A stretch of DNA of 64,000 nucleotides from assembly GCF_004005475.1 (NCBI RefSeq), contig NZ_RZTZ01000017.1:25076-89075 (forward strand). Reading direction: 5' to 3'. The stretch is from Niallia taxi (lineage in GTDB: Bacteria > Bacillota > Bacilli > Bacillales > Cytobacillaceae). Below the pieces are notes generated by a model. That model did not search any database and had not been told where the DNA came from. It saw nothing but the letters and a program-made list of their open reading frames with translations. Position numbers and translations under genes: made by a program. This document shows positions 1 through 8,230 of this stretch, one piece after another. The stretch's first letter is position 1. Each line of letters begins with the position of its first letter.

Positions 1-2
1 AT

Positions 3-584
3 GATTTAGCAGAAAATAAAATTTATCTAACACATATTCCCGAGAGCCATGCTGATAATAATACTATAACCCCAGCTCGCTTTATATTGGTTACAGCAGG
101 TTTTGAATGGCAGTTTCGTTCAACTTATAAAGAATTAAATACAGAAAGTGAAGACAAATATAAAGAACTTAAAGATGAGATAATATCTTTCTTAGACGAG
201 AAGATTAATCAGCACACTGGAAAAAATAAAAAGTATTTTAAAAGTCATAAAAATTTGTTAATGAAGACTAGTATGACACTGGCAGATAAAATAAATTGGG
301 CTTTAAGGGAATTCAATGATGAATTGAACTTGTTTATAAAATCTGTGTATGAAATGAATGGAATAAATAATTACAAGTACTCAGAAATTTCAGAACGGAT
401 TCAAAATCAAAGAAATAATATTGCTCATGGTAATCTTGATAAAGAATTTAACAATATTGTGGTCTTAGATTTGTTTGTATTGGAATGGCTTTATTATGCA
501 ATGGTATTAAATTCTATGGGTGTCTCAAGGTCTAAGATTAAATCAGCTATTAACAAATTATTTAAACGAGGATTCGCGGTTTAA
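3..584 (+). CDS. HEPN-motif protein, possibly ApeA-like, C-terminal part
   Basis: The reading frame is open from the first bases of the window, so the 5' end lies outside; about 193 residues are visible. Near the C-terminus is R-N-N-I-A-H, which fits the R-x4-H motif of HEPN domains (established as a ribonuclease signature in many toxin and abortive-infection proteins). The segment reading RFILVTAGFEWQF, followed by a long helical region and the HEPN motif, resembles proteins annotated as ApeA N-terminal domain/HEPN, a single-gene phage-defence family. No membrane segment is visible. The gene runs AT-rich and sits beside a tRNA remnant, which fits accessory DNA. The HEPN motif is seen directly; the ApeA assignment is from memory of the family and is uncertain because the N-terminal domain is outside the window. 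Confidence 0.6.
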   Translation, partial: DLAENKIYLTHIPESHADNNTITPARFILVTAGFEWQFRSTYKELNTESEDKYKELKDEIISFLDEKINQHTGKNKKYFKSHKNLLMKTSMTLADKINWALREFNDELNLFIKSVYEMNGINNYKYSEISERIQNQRNNIAHGNLDKEFNNIVVLDLFVLEWLYYAMVLNSMGVSRSKIKSAINKLFKRGFAV

Positions 585-595
585 TTCTGTCTAAA

Positions 596-625
596 TTGCG
601 TGCAGAACATGCGTTCGTGTATAAT
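596..625 (+). promoter_or_regulatory. SOS-type promoter with LexA box upstream of yolD-like gene
   Basis: A -35-like TTGCGT (596-601) and a perfect -10 TATAAT (620-625) are separated by 18 bases. Between them lies AGAACATGCGTTCG (604-617), which contains the GAAC-N4-GTTC core of the Bacillus LexA/DinR operator and differs from the consensus only in the outer bases. A repressor bound there would cover the promoter. The match is seen directly; SOS regulation is inferred. Confidence 0.65.
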
Positions 626-645
626 GTTCACGAGGTGAAGTTTTT

Positions 646-993
646 ATGGTGATTCGAGACAGAGGAAAGATAAAATGGCTACCGGCAGCGTTCTTGCCAG
701 AACAAAAACAACTGATAAGCGAAGCATTGTACGACCTGAGCAAATTAGCGCAACCGATTCTCGACGAGTATCAAATCGAGGAAATCGAAAAAAAAATTTG
801 CTACGCAATGGAGTACAACTTTTTCGTAACAATTAGCGTTTGGGAGTCGGGGCTAATTCACAAAATGAGCGGGTACATACGCTATTTAGAGCCGCTGAAA
901 AAGGAAATACGAATGGAAGTCGGTACACCCAGCGAATACATAATCGAAAGAATAAGTTTCGCCAATGTTATTTCGATATACTTAAATTCATAA
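646..993 (+). CDS. YolD-like family protein
   Basis: 115 residues. The N-terminus MVIRDRGKIKWLPAAFLPEQ is the typical opening of the YolD-like family. In Bacillus these small proteins usually sit directly upstream of a Y-family polymerase (UvrX/DinB type), often on prophages or plasmids, and are SOS-controlled. The start is supported by GAGGTGAAG five bases upstream. A LexA-type box lies in its promoter. No polymerase gene follows here, so this is an orphan copy, possibly left over from an excised or decayed element. An alternative frame at 840-1025 is a shadow. Confidence 0.8.
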   Translation: MVIRDRGKIKWLPAAFLPEQKQLISEALYDLSKLAQPILDEYQIEEIEKKICYAMEYNFFVTISVWESGLIHKMSGYIRYLEPLKKEIRMEVGTPSEYIIERISFANVISIYLNS

Positions 994-1121
994 AAATATC
1001 GCAAAGGCCATCGGAAAGTTATTGACGGAACAATGATCCGGATGTTAAAATTCGGTTAAAACGGTCAGTTGTTCGACTCAATGACCGATTCAACTTTCGA
1101 TTAATAATAACGTTATATATA

Positions 1122-1168
1122 ACGCGCTCAATTAGCGGTCAGAGGTTCGAATCCTCTAAGGCGCGTAC
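1122..1168 (+). pseudogene. Shrunken tRNA-Arg-like remnant (acceptor and T arms only)
   Basis: Bases 1138-1166 form a complete T arm (AGAGG-TTCGAATC-CTCT) followed by a 3' acceptor strand AGGCGCG, as in Bacillus tRNA-Arg genes ending in GGCGCG. A 5' acceptor-like strand CGCGCT (from 1123) pairs with it, and CAATTAG after it looks like the start of a D arm. The rest of the D arm and the entire anticodon arm are missing, so it cannot be a working tRNA. Such 3' tRNA pieces are common attachment-site scars of integrative elements. The isotype is inferred from the acceptor sequence only. Confidence 0.6.
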
Positions 1169-1175
1169 TTAAAAT

Positions 1176-1217
1176 AAGCCCTCTCTTTTATTATTTAAAG
1201 GAGAGGGCTTATTTTTA
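1176..1217 (+). terminator. Rho-independent terminator after tRNA remnant
   Basis: AAGCCCTCTC is followed by an AT-rich loop, then GAGAGGGCTT and a T-rich tail. The strong GC stem plus T run directly downstream of the tRNA-like remnant suggests it was the terminator of the original tRNA gene. Confidence 0.85.
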
Positions 1218-1219
1218 TT

Positions 1220-1520
1220 TTAGTATAATATTATCAGCATGAAAAGGGTACGGACTGAATGCTCGCCCCCTTTATGTAAACTGAAGCAGCAACACATCCT
1301 ATTTTAAAATACTAGCAATTCAGAGCTACCTCAAAGTTCTTTTTAACAGCATTCACAAAAGGGTTTAGGCAAGTTATCTATTTTTGTTTTCTTTTTGTAA
1401 AAGCTAATAAAATGAAAGAATTCAAGTGAAAAAAGGAGCTAACATTGACTTATGCTATTAAATTTAGCTCAATTGGTTCAATATGGTTAAATTTGAATGA
1501 AAATCGAATTTTAACTATCT
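1220..1520. other. Intergenic stretch with no recognised feature
   Basis: No frame with a plausible ribosome-binding site is open here and I see no stable hairpin. The DNA is AT-rich and separates the tRNA remnant from the kdp promoter. Confidence 0.6.
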
Positions 1521-1550
1521 TTACATGCATTAACTTAAAGGAGTATGATT
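1521..1550 (+). promoter_or_regulatory. Candidate kdp operon promoter
   Basis: TTTACA (1521-1526) and TATGAT (1545-1550) separated by 18 bases resemble a SigA promoter and would start transcription about 20 bases before the first riboswitch. Confidence 0.5.
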
Positions 1551-1571
1551 GCTAACATAATATTGCTTCTT

Positions 1572-1771
1572 ATATCGCTGAATCTATTTTAGAGCGGGGG
1601 ACCCATCCGCGGTATTTTTACCGCACGGGGTGAATCCTTCTTAGTAAGGTAGGGCTACTCTTTTGGCCCGAATCCGACAGCTAACCTCGTAAGCGTGAAG
1701 AGAGAGGATGTGTAACTGGTGATCGAAAAAATCAACTCGACCACGGGGTAATCCTCCGCGGTCTTTTTTCT
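1572..1771 (+). promoter_or_regulatory. c-di-AMP riboswitch 1 (ydaO/yuaA type) with terminator
   Basis: The conserved blocks of the ydaO/yuaA aptamer are visible in order: CGCTGAATC, AGCGGGGGACCCA, GGGGTGAATCC, GGTAGGGCTAC, GGCCCGAATCCG and CAGCTAACCTCGTAAGCG. A terminator hairpin (roughly 1738-1771: GACCACGG paired with CCGCGGTC, then a T run) follows. This class binds cyclic di-AMP and generally switches potassium-uptake and osmotic genes off by termination when ligand is high. Its place in front of kdp fits that role. The class identity is very secure; the direction of the switch is taken from family knowledge. Confidence 0.93.
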
Positions 1772-1796
1772 GTTAACTAAATTAAAAAATATCTTA

Positions 1797-1978
1797 TATC
1801 GCTGAATCCACTTGGAGCGGGGGACCCATTTTAATTGTGAGATTTCTCACCGGGGTGAATCCTTATTAAAGGTAGGGCTACTTCTTGGCCCGAATCCGGC
1901 AGCTAACTTCGTAAGCGTTAAGACAGAAGGTATTACCTTGGAATTTTACCCCTTGTGTAATACAGGGGGTTTTTTGTG
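1797..1978 (+). promoter_or_regulatory. c-di-AMP riboswitch 2 (ydaO/yuaA type) with terminator
   Basis: A second complete aptamer repeats the same conserved blocks (CGCTGAATCC, AGCGGGGGACCCA, GGGGTGAATCC, GGTAGGGCTAC, GGCCCGAATCCG, CAGCTAACTTCGTAAGCG). The variable hairpin after GGGGGACCCA differs from copy 1, so this is not a very recent duplication. A perfect 8-bp terminator follows (ACCCCTTG paired with CAGGGGGT, then TTTTTT, about 1948-1977). Its terminator ends about 40 bases before the first small ORF of the kdp operon. An apparent ORF across this aptamer is not a gene. Confidence 0.93.
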
Positions 1979-2019
1979 CAAAAAACAATGGTAAAATTTA
2001 ACAAAAAGAGGAGAAGTGT

Positions 2020-2133
2020 ATGGAAGACTTGCTTATGCTTTTTATTATCGGAATGTCCTTAACCTCTATGTATGGATTAATTAGATGGTCTGCTAGAAAA
2101 ACAGCTCGCAATGAGCAGGAGGGACAGAAATGA
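2020..2133 (+). CDS. Small membrane peptide at head of kdp operon
   Basis: 37 codons, starting with ATG nine bases after AAGAGGAG. The peptide begins MEDLLMLFIIGMSLTSMYG: one hydrophobic helix, followed by a basic, polar tail (RWSARKTARNEQEGQK). It lies between the second riboswitch terminator and kdpF and overlaps the kdpF start by ATGA, so translation is probably coupled. I do not recognise a family. It could be an accessory subunit or a leader peptide of the Kdp complex; this is inference from position. Confidence 0.65.
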   Translation: MEDLLMLFIIGMSLTSMYGLIRWSARKTARNEQEGQK

Positions 2134-2210
2134 TTACTTATATATTTATCCTGGCGCTTGGTGTTGTTAGTTATTTGCTTTATGCCTTAATAAATCCTGA
2201 GAAATTTTAA
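2130..2210 (+). CDS. kdpF: KdpF, small subunit of potassium-transporting ATPase
   Basis: 26 residues beginning MITYIFILALGVVSYLLYAL and ending with Asn-Pro-Glu-Lys-Phe, the usual size and shape of KdpF: one transmembrane helix, which stabilises the KdpFABC complex in the membrane. It starts inside the stop of the preceding small ORF (ATGA overlap) with GCAGGAGGG just upstream, and kdpA begins about 20 bases downstream. Too short for automatic ORF calls. Identity rests on length, sequence style and position immediately before kdpA. Confidence 0.85.
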   Translation: MITYIFILALGVVSYLLYALINPEKF

Positions 2211-2231
2211 GTTGGATGGAGGGAAATTAAA

Positions 2232-3905
2232 TTGTTTTTGACAATAGTATCTATCATTCTCACATTGCTGATCATAGTTGGACTGGTAATACCAATGGGA
2301 AACTATATGGCTTCTGTTTTTAGTGACAATACAACGAAGCTAGATAAGCTATTCCATCCTGTTGAAAAGTGGATATATAAGCTTGGGGGGATAAAAAACA
2401 ATAACCAAAATTGGAAGCAGTATGCCTTATCGATGCTTACAGCAAATGCCTTTATGATTCTGTTAGTCTATTTAATCTTTCGGATGCAGGGTCACTTACC
2501 GTTAAATCCAGGGAATATTGCGGGAATGAGCCCAGATTTAGCCTTTAATACGGCGATAAGCTTTATGACAAACACGAATTTACAGCATTATAGCGGTGAG
2601 TCTGGACTTTCGTTGCTTTCCCAGTTGATAGCCATTGTTTACATGATGTTTGTTGCGCCGGCTACTGCGTTGGCTGTTGCGATTGCGTTTATTAAGGGGC
2701 TGGCTGGAAAGAATATCGGCAACTTCTTTATTGATTTTACAAAAAGCATTACAAGAATCCTGCTGCCTATTGCCTTTGTAACTAGCTTTCTCTTTATAGC
2801 GCTTGGTGTTCCGCAAACATTCGAAACAACGACGGAAGCAACAACGCTAGAAGGGGCGGAGCAAGTAATAGCGACAGGGCCGATTGGTTCCTTTCTTTCC
2901 ATCAAGGAGCTAGGGAACAACGGAGGAGGCTATGTTGGTGTTAACTCTGCTCATCCATTCGAAAATCCGAATGCAATCAGCAATATCATGCAGATTATCT
3001 TAATGTTTTTATTGCCAGCATCCATTCCAATTACTTACGGAAGGCTAGTTGGAAATAAAAAACAAGGAAAAGTACTATTAATCTCAATGTCTTTGATATT
3101 TCTTGTGTTCCTCAGCACGTCTCTTTATCAAGAATATCAGGGAAACCCAGCGCTTACAGCACTTGGCATATCTGCTGAAAACGGCAGTATGGAAGGAAAG
3201 GAAGTAAGATTAGGCATTGCACAGTCTGTTTTTTATGCGATAACAACAACTGCAACAGAGACCGGTGCTGTTAATACGATGCATGATACATTAACACCGA
3301 TATCTGGTATGCTGTCTCTTGCCAATATGCTGTTAAATACAGTATTTGGAGGTGTCGGCTCTGGTTTTATCAACATTATGATGTATGTATTAATCGCTGT
3401 ATTTATTTCTGGGCTAATGGTAGGAAGAACACCTGAATTTCTCGGCAAAAAAATAGAAGGTAAAGAAATGAAGCTGATTGCTATAACGATGTTAATATCA
3501 CCATGTCTTATATTAGTGGGGAGTGCGCTTGCGTTATTTACACCATTAGGGAGTGAGGGGATATCAAATCCAAGCTTTCACGGATTGACACAAGTACTGT
3601 ACGAATTTACTTCGTCTGTTAATAATAATGGCTCAGGTTTTGAAGGGCTTGGTGATGCAACGCCATTTTGGAATATATCAACAGGAATCGCCATGTTTAT
3701 TGGCAGATACTTCCCCCTTATTACCATGCTTGCAGTTTCTGGAAGTCTTGCAGCAAAAAATATTGTACCAGAAACAGCAGGAACATTTAAGACAGACACA
3801 TCTCTTTTCGGAGGTTTATTTATCGGAACAGTATTCATTGTTGGAGCGTTAACGTTTTTCCCAGTATTAGTTTTAGGGCCAATTGCAGAATTTTTAACAT
3901 GGTAA
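2232..3905 (+). CDS. kdpA: Potassium-transporting ATPase subunit KdpA
   Basis: 557 residues, the normal length for KdpA, the K+-selective channel-like subunit of the high-affinity KdpFABC pump. About ten hydrophobic segments are visible with the expected filter-like loops: around residue 110 (FMTNTNLQHYSGE), around 230-247 (NGGGYVGVNSAHPFENP), around 335-347 (TTTATETGAVNT) and around 465 (SSVNNNGSGFEGL). The start is a TTG with GGATGGAGGG about ten bases upstream; no ATG fits as well. It is followed after 12 bases by kdpB. Expression should be limited by the two upstream c-di-AMP riboswitches. Confidence 0.97.
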   Translation: MFLTIVSIILTLLIIVGLVIPMGNYMASVFSDNTTKLDKLFHPVEKWIYKLGGIKNNNQNWKQYALSMLTANAFMILLVYLIFRMQGHLPLNPGNIAGMSPDLAFNTAISFMTNTNLQHYSGESGLSLLSQLIAIVYMMFVAPATALAVAIAFIKGLAGKNIGNFFIDFTKSITRILLPIAFVTSFLFIALGVPQTFETTTEATTLEGAEQVIATGPIGSFLSIKELGNNGGGYVGVNSAHPFENPNAISNIMQIILMFLLPASIPITYGRLVGNKKQGKVLLISMSLIFLVFLSTSLYQEYQGNPALTALGISAENGSMEGKEVRLGIAQSVFYAITTTATETGAVNTMHDTLTPISGMLSLANMLLNTVFGGVGSGFINIMMYVLIAVFISGLMVGRTPEFLGKKIEGKEMKLIAITMLISPCLILVGSALALFTPLGSEGISNPSFHGLTQVLYEFTSSVNNNGSGFEGLGDATPFWNISTGIAMFIGRYFPLITMLAVSGSLAAKNIVPETAGTFKTDTSLFGGLFIGTVFIVGALTFFPVLVLGPIAEFLTW

Positions 3906-3917
3906 TGGAGGGTAGCT

Positions 3918-5972
3918 ATGAATACTCAGGAGGAACTGCAAAGTCAGAAAGGAAGTACGTTAATGAATAATAACATTATCATTCAGGCGGTTAAGGATTC
4001 ATTTATTAAGCTGAATCCAACATTAATGGTGAAAAATCCAATTATGTTTATTGTAGAATTAGGCTTTTTTATTACAGTTGTTCTGGCCATTTTTCCAGAC
4101 GCATTCGAAGCAAACGGGGCGGAACGCGGCTTTAATATTGCCGTTTCTATCATTCTATTGTTTACTATTTTGTTTGCAAACTTTGCAGAGGCGATTGCAG
4201 AAGGACGGGGAAAGGCTCAGGCCAGTACGCTAAAACAATCTAAAACAGATATGTTCGCAAACCTTTTAAATGAAGGCAGCATTAGTCATGTACCGTCCTC
4301 TCAGCTGAAAAAAGGTGACGTTGTATTAGTTAAGCAAGGAGAAACGATACCAGGTGACGGAGAAGTGATTCAAGGATTGGCATCTGTCGATGAATCTGCA
4401 ATCACAGGTGAATCAGCACCTGTTTTAAAAGAAGCTGGCGGCGATTTTAATTCTGTAACTGGCGGAACAATTGTAGTCAGTGATGAAATAAGGGTGAAAA
4501 TAACAAGCAATCCAGGAGAATCCTTTTTAGATAAGATGATTTCATTAGTAGAAGGAGCAGAGCGGCAAAAAACACCGAATGAAATAGCATTGAATACGGT
4601 TTTGATTAGCTTAACTCTCATTTTCCTGTTTGTTGTCATCTCACTGCCGTTCTTTACAAACTATCTAGGCTTTCAGCTTTCATTGCCAGTATTAATTGCT
4701 CTTCTTGTTTGCTTAATTCCGACAACAATTGGCGGACTCCTTTCAGCCATAGGGATTGCTGGGATGGATCGGGTCACAAAATTCAATGTCCTGGCGATGT
4801 CGGGTAAAGCAGTTGAGGCTGCTGGTGATATTAATACGATAATTTTAGATAAAACAGGTACGATAACATTTGGTAATCGGATGGCAAGTGAATTTATCAA
4901 AGCAGGCGAGGCTGATAAGGATATCTTTTATAAATGGGTTGCAGCAAGCTCACTGAAAGATGAAACACCAGAAGGCAGATCTGTTTTGGAGCTATTAAAA
5001 AAGGAAAATTATCACTATGATGATACATTGGCAGCTGGAGCGGAGATAGTTGAATTCAAAGCGGAAACTAGAATGAGCGGCTTGAATTTGCAGGATGGTA
5101 GATTGGTCCGTAAAGGAGCAGTAGATGCCATAAAGCAATGGGTTTTATCAAAAGGCGGCATAATACCTGCAGATTTAGACAAAAAAGCGAATCATATTGC
5201 ACAAGCAGGGGGTACACCTTTAGCAGTAGCAATTGACAGCCGAATAGTTGGGCTCATTTACTTAAAGGATACTGTAAAACCAGGCATGAGAGAAAGATTC
5301 GAAGAGCTGCGGAGAATGGGCATAAAATCAATCATGTGCACTGGCGACAATCCTTTGACTGCAGCTACGATTGCTAAGGAAGCAGGGGTTGATGAGTTTA
5401 TTGCTGAATGTAAGCCAGAGGATAAAATTGCAGTCATTAAGCAGGAGCAAGCAAAAGGCAAATTGGTCGCAATGACAGGCGATGGTACAAATGATGCGCC
5501 AGCATTAGCACAGGCAGATGTTGGATTGGCAATGAACTGTGGTACAACTGCTGCTAAAGAGGCTGCCAACATGGTTGATTTGGATTCTAATCCAACTAAA
5601 CTCATAGAAGTAGTTAGTATTGGGAAGCAGCTGCTAATGACAAGAGGAGCTTTAACAACCTTTAGCATTGCAAATGATATTGCCAAGTATTTTGCGATAG
5701 TGCCAGCCATGTTTATGGTGGCAATACCTGAAGTCAGCAGATTAAATATTATGGAGCTGCATTCACCGGTTTCGGCGATATTGTCTGCATTAATTTTTAA
5801 TGCGGTTATCATCCCGCTTCTTATTCCGCTAGCGATGAAGGGAATAGCATATAAGCCAATGAGCTCTGATGCATTATTAAAGAAAAACCTGTTTTTATAC
5901 GGTGCTGGAGGTGTTGTCGTTCCGTTCATTGGCATTAAAGTAATTGACTTGCTTATATCGACTGTATTATAA
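3918..5972 (+). CDS. kdpB: Potassium-transporting P-type ATPase subunit KdpB
   Basis: 684 residues. This is the ATP-hydrolysing subunit of KdpFABC in the cytoplasmic membrane. The phosphorylated Asp lies in [13 protein letters not shown] (Asp311), the actuator TGES motif lies near residue 162, and the hinge [17 protein letters not shown] has its Asp near 522. Hydrophobic segments flank these as in P-type ATPases. The start has GGAGGG five bases upstream; an ATG 15 codons later (3963) also has a usable Shine-Dalgarno, so the first 15 residues are uncertain. kdpC follows after 31 bases. Confidence 0.97.
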   Translation: MNTQEELQSQKGSTLMNNNIIIQAVKDSFIKLNPTLMVKNPIMFIVELGFFITVVLAIFPDAFEANGAERGFNIAVSIILLFTILFANFAEAIAEGRGKAQASTLKQSKTDMFANLLNEGSISHVPSSQLKKGDVVLVKQGETIPGDGEVIQGLASVDESAITGESAPVLKEAGGDFNSVTGGTIVVSDEIRVKITSNPGESFLDKMISLVEGAERQKTPNEIALNTVLISLTLIFLFVVISLPFFTNYLGFQLSLPVLIALLVCLIPTTIGGLLSAIGIAGMDRVTKFNVLAMSGKAVEAAGDINTIILDKTGTITFGNRMASEFIKAGEADKDIFYKWVAASSLKDETPEGRSVLELLKKENYHYDDTLAAGAEIVEFKAETRMSGLNLQDGRLVRKGAVDAIKQWVLSKGGIIPADLDKKANHIAQAGGTPLAVAIDSRIVGLIYLKDTVKPGMRERFEELRRMGIKSIMCTGDNPLTAATIAKEAGVDEFIAECKPEDKIAVIKQEQAKGKLVAMTGDGTNDAPALAQADVGLAMNCGTTAAKEAANMVDLDSNPTKLIEVVSIGKQLLMTRGALTTFSIANDIAKYFAIVPAMFMVAIPEVSRLNIMELHSPVSAILSALIFNAVIIPLLIPLAMKGIAYKPMSSDALLKKNLFLYGAGGVVVPFIGIKVIDLLISTVL

Positions 5973-6003
5973 ATTTTATTTGACTATTGGAAGGGATGAA
6001 AAC

Positions 6004-6567
6004 ATGTTTGCAACCGTTGCAAGAACCAGCTTGCTGTTTATGCTTATTTGTGGATTGATTTACCCGTTAGCTGTTACAGGCATTGCCTCCATTTTGCTCC
6101 CAACACAGGCTAACGGCAGCCTCGTGTACGGGGAGAATAGTGAAATAATTGGCTCTAAGCTAATTGGTCAGTCATTTACGGATGAACGTTTATTTCATGG
6201 GAGAGTTTCAAGCATTAATTATGATGCTTCAAGCTCTGGCACCAATAATTATGCACCAACAAATGCAGAGATGCTTGAGCGGACGAAGTTATCAATAGTG
6301 GAATGGAAGAAGGAAAATCCAAATCAAACACTGCAGGATTTGCCAATTGACCTTATTACAAACTCTGGGTCCGGGCTTGATCCTCATATTACTCCAGAGG
6401 CAGCAAGAGCGCAGGTAACAAGAATCTCCAATAATACTAGCATAACAAAGCAGGAATTACTGGAATTGATTGAGCGTCATACAGAGAAAAAGGATTGGGG
6501 GATGTTTGGCGAGGAAAAGGTAAATGTTCTGCAATTGAACATAGAATTAATGAAATTAATCCTCTAA
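6004..6567 (+). CDS. kdpC: Potassium-transporting ATPase subunit KdpC
   Basis: 187 residues with one N-terminal membrane helix (starting MFATVARTSLLFMLICGLIY) and a soluble domain carrying SGSGLDPHITPEAARAQ, the conserved C-terminal motif of KdpC. KdpC assists ATP binding by KdpB. I place the start at 6004, after GGAAGGG, rather than at 5944, which would overlap the end of kdpB and add an unlikely basic extension. The preceding and following genes are kdpB and a kdpD-like gene. Confidence 0.95.
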   Translation: MFATVARTSLLFMLICGLIYPLAVTGIASILLPTQANGSLVYGENSEIIGSKLIGQSFTDERLFHGRVSSINYDASSSGTNNYAPTNAEMLERTKLSIVEWKKENPNQTLQDLPIDLITNSGSGLDPHITPEAARAQVTRISNNTSITKQELLELIERHTEKKDWGMFGEEKVNVLQLNIELMKLIL

Positions 6568-6579
6568 TACAGATTGGGT

Positions 6580-6603
6580 TTCCCGCTTGTGACTAAGCGG
6601 GAA
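6580..6603 (+). promoter_or_regulatory. Hairpin over the kdpD-like ribosome-binding region
   Basis: TTCCCGCTT, loop GTGACT, AAGCGGGAA: a perfect 9-bp stem between kdpC and the kdpD-like gene, with no T run after it. The GGGAAG Shine-Dalgarno-like sequence for the next gene lies in the right arm, so the structure could lower translation or mark a processing site. Structure is seen; effect is inferred. Confidence 0.5.
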
Positions 6604-6611
6604 GCTTATGA

Positions 6612-7808
6612 ATGATGGAGCTGATGTTGGGTGTGAATACGGAAAATCCATTTGCCAACAGGAGAACGCCTGAAGAAATCCTTGCAGAAATCAATAAGCA
6701 AAGCAGGGGTAAATTAAAGCTGTATATTGGCGCAGCACCAGGGGTCGGAAAGACATATAGAATGCTACAGGATGCTAATGAATTGCGGAACGAAGGAAAG
6801 GATATTGTCATTGGGCTGGTTGAAACACATAACAGAATGGAAACAGGAAATCAGATAGGAAAACTAGAGAGAGTTCCACTGCTTGAAATAACATATAAAG
6901 GAAAGAAGTTTTTTGAAGTAAATGTTCCGGCTATCATAGCAAGAAAACCGGAAATTGTCATTATTGACGAGCTTGCTCATTCGAATATTTATGGATCAGT
7001 AAATCCAAAAAGATACCTAGATGTAGAAGAAATAGTAGCTGCAGGGATTGACGTTTATACAGCTGTTAATATACAGCATTTGGAAAGTGTTCATGATATT
7101 GTGGAGAATTTCACTGGGGTAAAAGTAAAGGAAAGACTGCCAGACCTTTTTCTTGATAAAGCAGATGAAATTCAGCTTATTGACATCACTCCAATTGAAC
7201 TAAGAAAGCGGCTGAAGGAAGGAAAGATTTATGCAAACCATAAAATTCAGCAAAGCTTAAGTAATTTTTTTACGGAAGCGAATCTTTATGCATTAAGAGA
7301 GTTGGCTTTAAGAGAAGTAGCCGATGATGTGGATGAAAAAATAGAAGAGAACAATGGTCATCTTTACCAAGGTCCGATTGGACTTCATGAAAAGATATTA
7401 GTATGCGTGCAGTATAGTGAAACAGCGGAAAAGCTGATAAGAAGAGGCTGGCGTATGGCCAATCGACTAAAGGCAAAGCTCTATGTGCTCCATGTTACAG
7501 ATACTGAAGTGCTGGAAATGCCGCAATGGAAAAGGGAAAAGATCAGAGTCTGGGAAGAATTATCCATACAGTTTGATGCTCAGTTTATTCTTCAGAAAAA
7601 AGGAAAGAAAAAGCCTGCTAAAGTAATTGTGGAAACAGCCAAAAGTTACTTTATTACGCAAATATTATTAGGGCAATCAGCAAGAACAAGGTGGGAGGAA
7701 ATTAAGAGAGGCTCCATCGTCAATGATATTATGAGACAAACAACTAATATAGATATTCATATTGTGGCAGACAGCAAGCCAATAAGAAAGGAAAATAAAC
7801 GGAAATGA
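6612..7808 (+). CDS. kdpD: KdpD sensor fragment: N-terminal KdpD plus USP domain, no kinase
   Basis: 398 residues against about 880-900 for a full KdpD. The KdpD N-terminal domain is present: Walker A GAAPGVGKT at residues 40-48 and Walker B IVIIDELAHSN with Asp119. A universal-stress-protein-like domain follows from about residue 255 to 385. The four-helix membrane region and the histidine kinase domain are absent, and the gene ends cleanly with a stop overlapping the next start, so this is a natural short form (known in several bacteria) rather than a frameshift. In Staphylococcus the KdpD USP domain binds c-di-AMP. No kdpE lies nearby. The start at 6612 is the best available but its Shine-Dalgarno is in a hairpin. 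Confidence 0.88.
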   Translation: MMELMLGVNTENPFANRRTPEEILAEINKQSRGKLKLYIGAAPGVGKTYRMLQDANELRNEGKDIVIGLVETHNRMETGNQIGKLERVPLLEITYKGKKFFEVNVPAIIARKPEIVIIDELAHSNIYGSVNPKRYLDVEEIVAAGIDVYTAVNIQHLESVHDIVENFTGVKVKERLPDLFLDKADEIQLIDITPIELRKRLKEGKIYANHKIQQSLSNFFTEANLYALRELALREVADDVDEKIEENNGHLYQGPIGLHEKILVCVQYSETAEKLIRRGWRMANRLKAKLYVLHVTDTEVLEMPQWKREKIRVWEELSIQFDAQFILQKKGKKKPAKVIVETAKSYFITQILLGQSARTRWEEIKRGSIVNDIMRQTTNIDIHIVADSKPIRKENKRK

Positions 7809-8230
7809 ACGTAGCATTTTTTCTCATTCCAAAACAAGAGGTTGCTTTCGTATTTCAACATTGGACAATGAGACAGGTAATGGAAAAGATGGAATATCAC
7901 CGCTACAGTGCTGTGCCAATCTTAAACAAGAATGGTCACTACTTAGGCACAATAACGGAAGGTGACTTACTGTGGAAAATGAAGAATACTGGTAATCTCG
8001 ATTTTCAGCATACAAATGTAGTCAGCCTTCAAGATGTGCCGCTCTATTCTAAATATGAAGCCATTTCCGTCAGCAGCGAAATAGAAGAAATAGTTAGTAC
8101 CCTACTTGAACAAAACTTTGTCCCAGTCGTTGATGATTCAGGTGTGTTTATTGGGATTATTAGACGAAGAGAAGTGATACAGTGGCTTTCAAAGCAAAAT
8201 GGCAATGCGATGCTACAAGAAACTGATTAG
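7805..8230 (+). CDS. CBS-domain pair protein, possible c-di-AMP sensor
   Basis: 141 residues forming two CBS motifs: MEYHRYSAVPILNKNGHYLG near residues 31-50 and EQNFVPVVDDSGVFIGIIRR near residues 101-120. Its start overlaps the stop of the kdpD-like gene (ATGA), which indicates translational coupling. CBS pairs bind adenine nucleotides; B. subtilis DarB/CbpB and Listeria CbpA bind c-di-AMP. Given the c-di-AMP riboswitches at the head of the operon and the USP domain next door, a role in reporting c-di-AMP or nucleotide state to Kdp is plausible but unproven. Confidence 0.85.
   Translation: MNVAFFLIPKQEVAFVFQHWTMRQVMEKMEYHRYSAVPILNKNGHYLGTITEGDLLWKMKNTGNLDFQHTNVVSLQDVPLYSKYEAISVSSEIEEIVSTLLEQNFVPVVDDSGVFIGIIRRREVIQWLSKQNGNAMLQETD

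Noticed and set aside
1812..1994. Open frame of 60 codons over the second riboswitch
   Set aside because: It is entirely aptamer and terminator RNA; no ribosome-binding site.
5258..5935. Long minus-strand frame of 225 codons inside kdpB
   Set aside because: A shadow of the kdpB coding sequence; no start signal and kdpB is certain.
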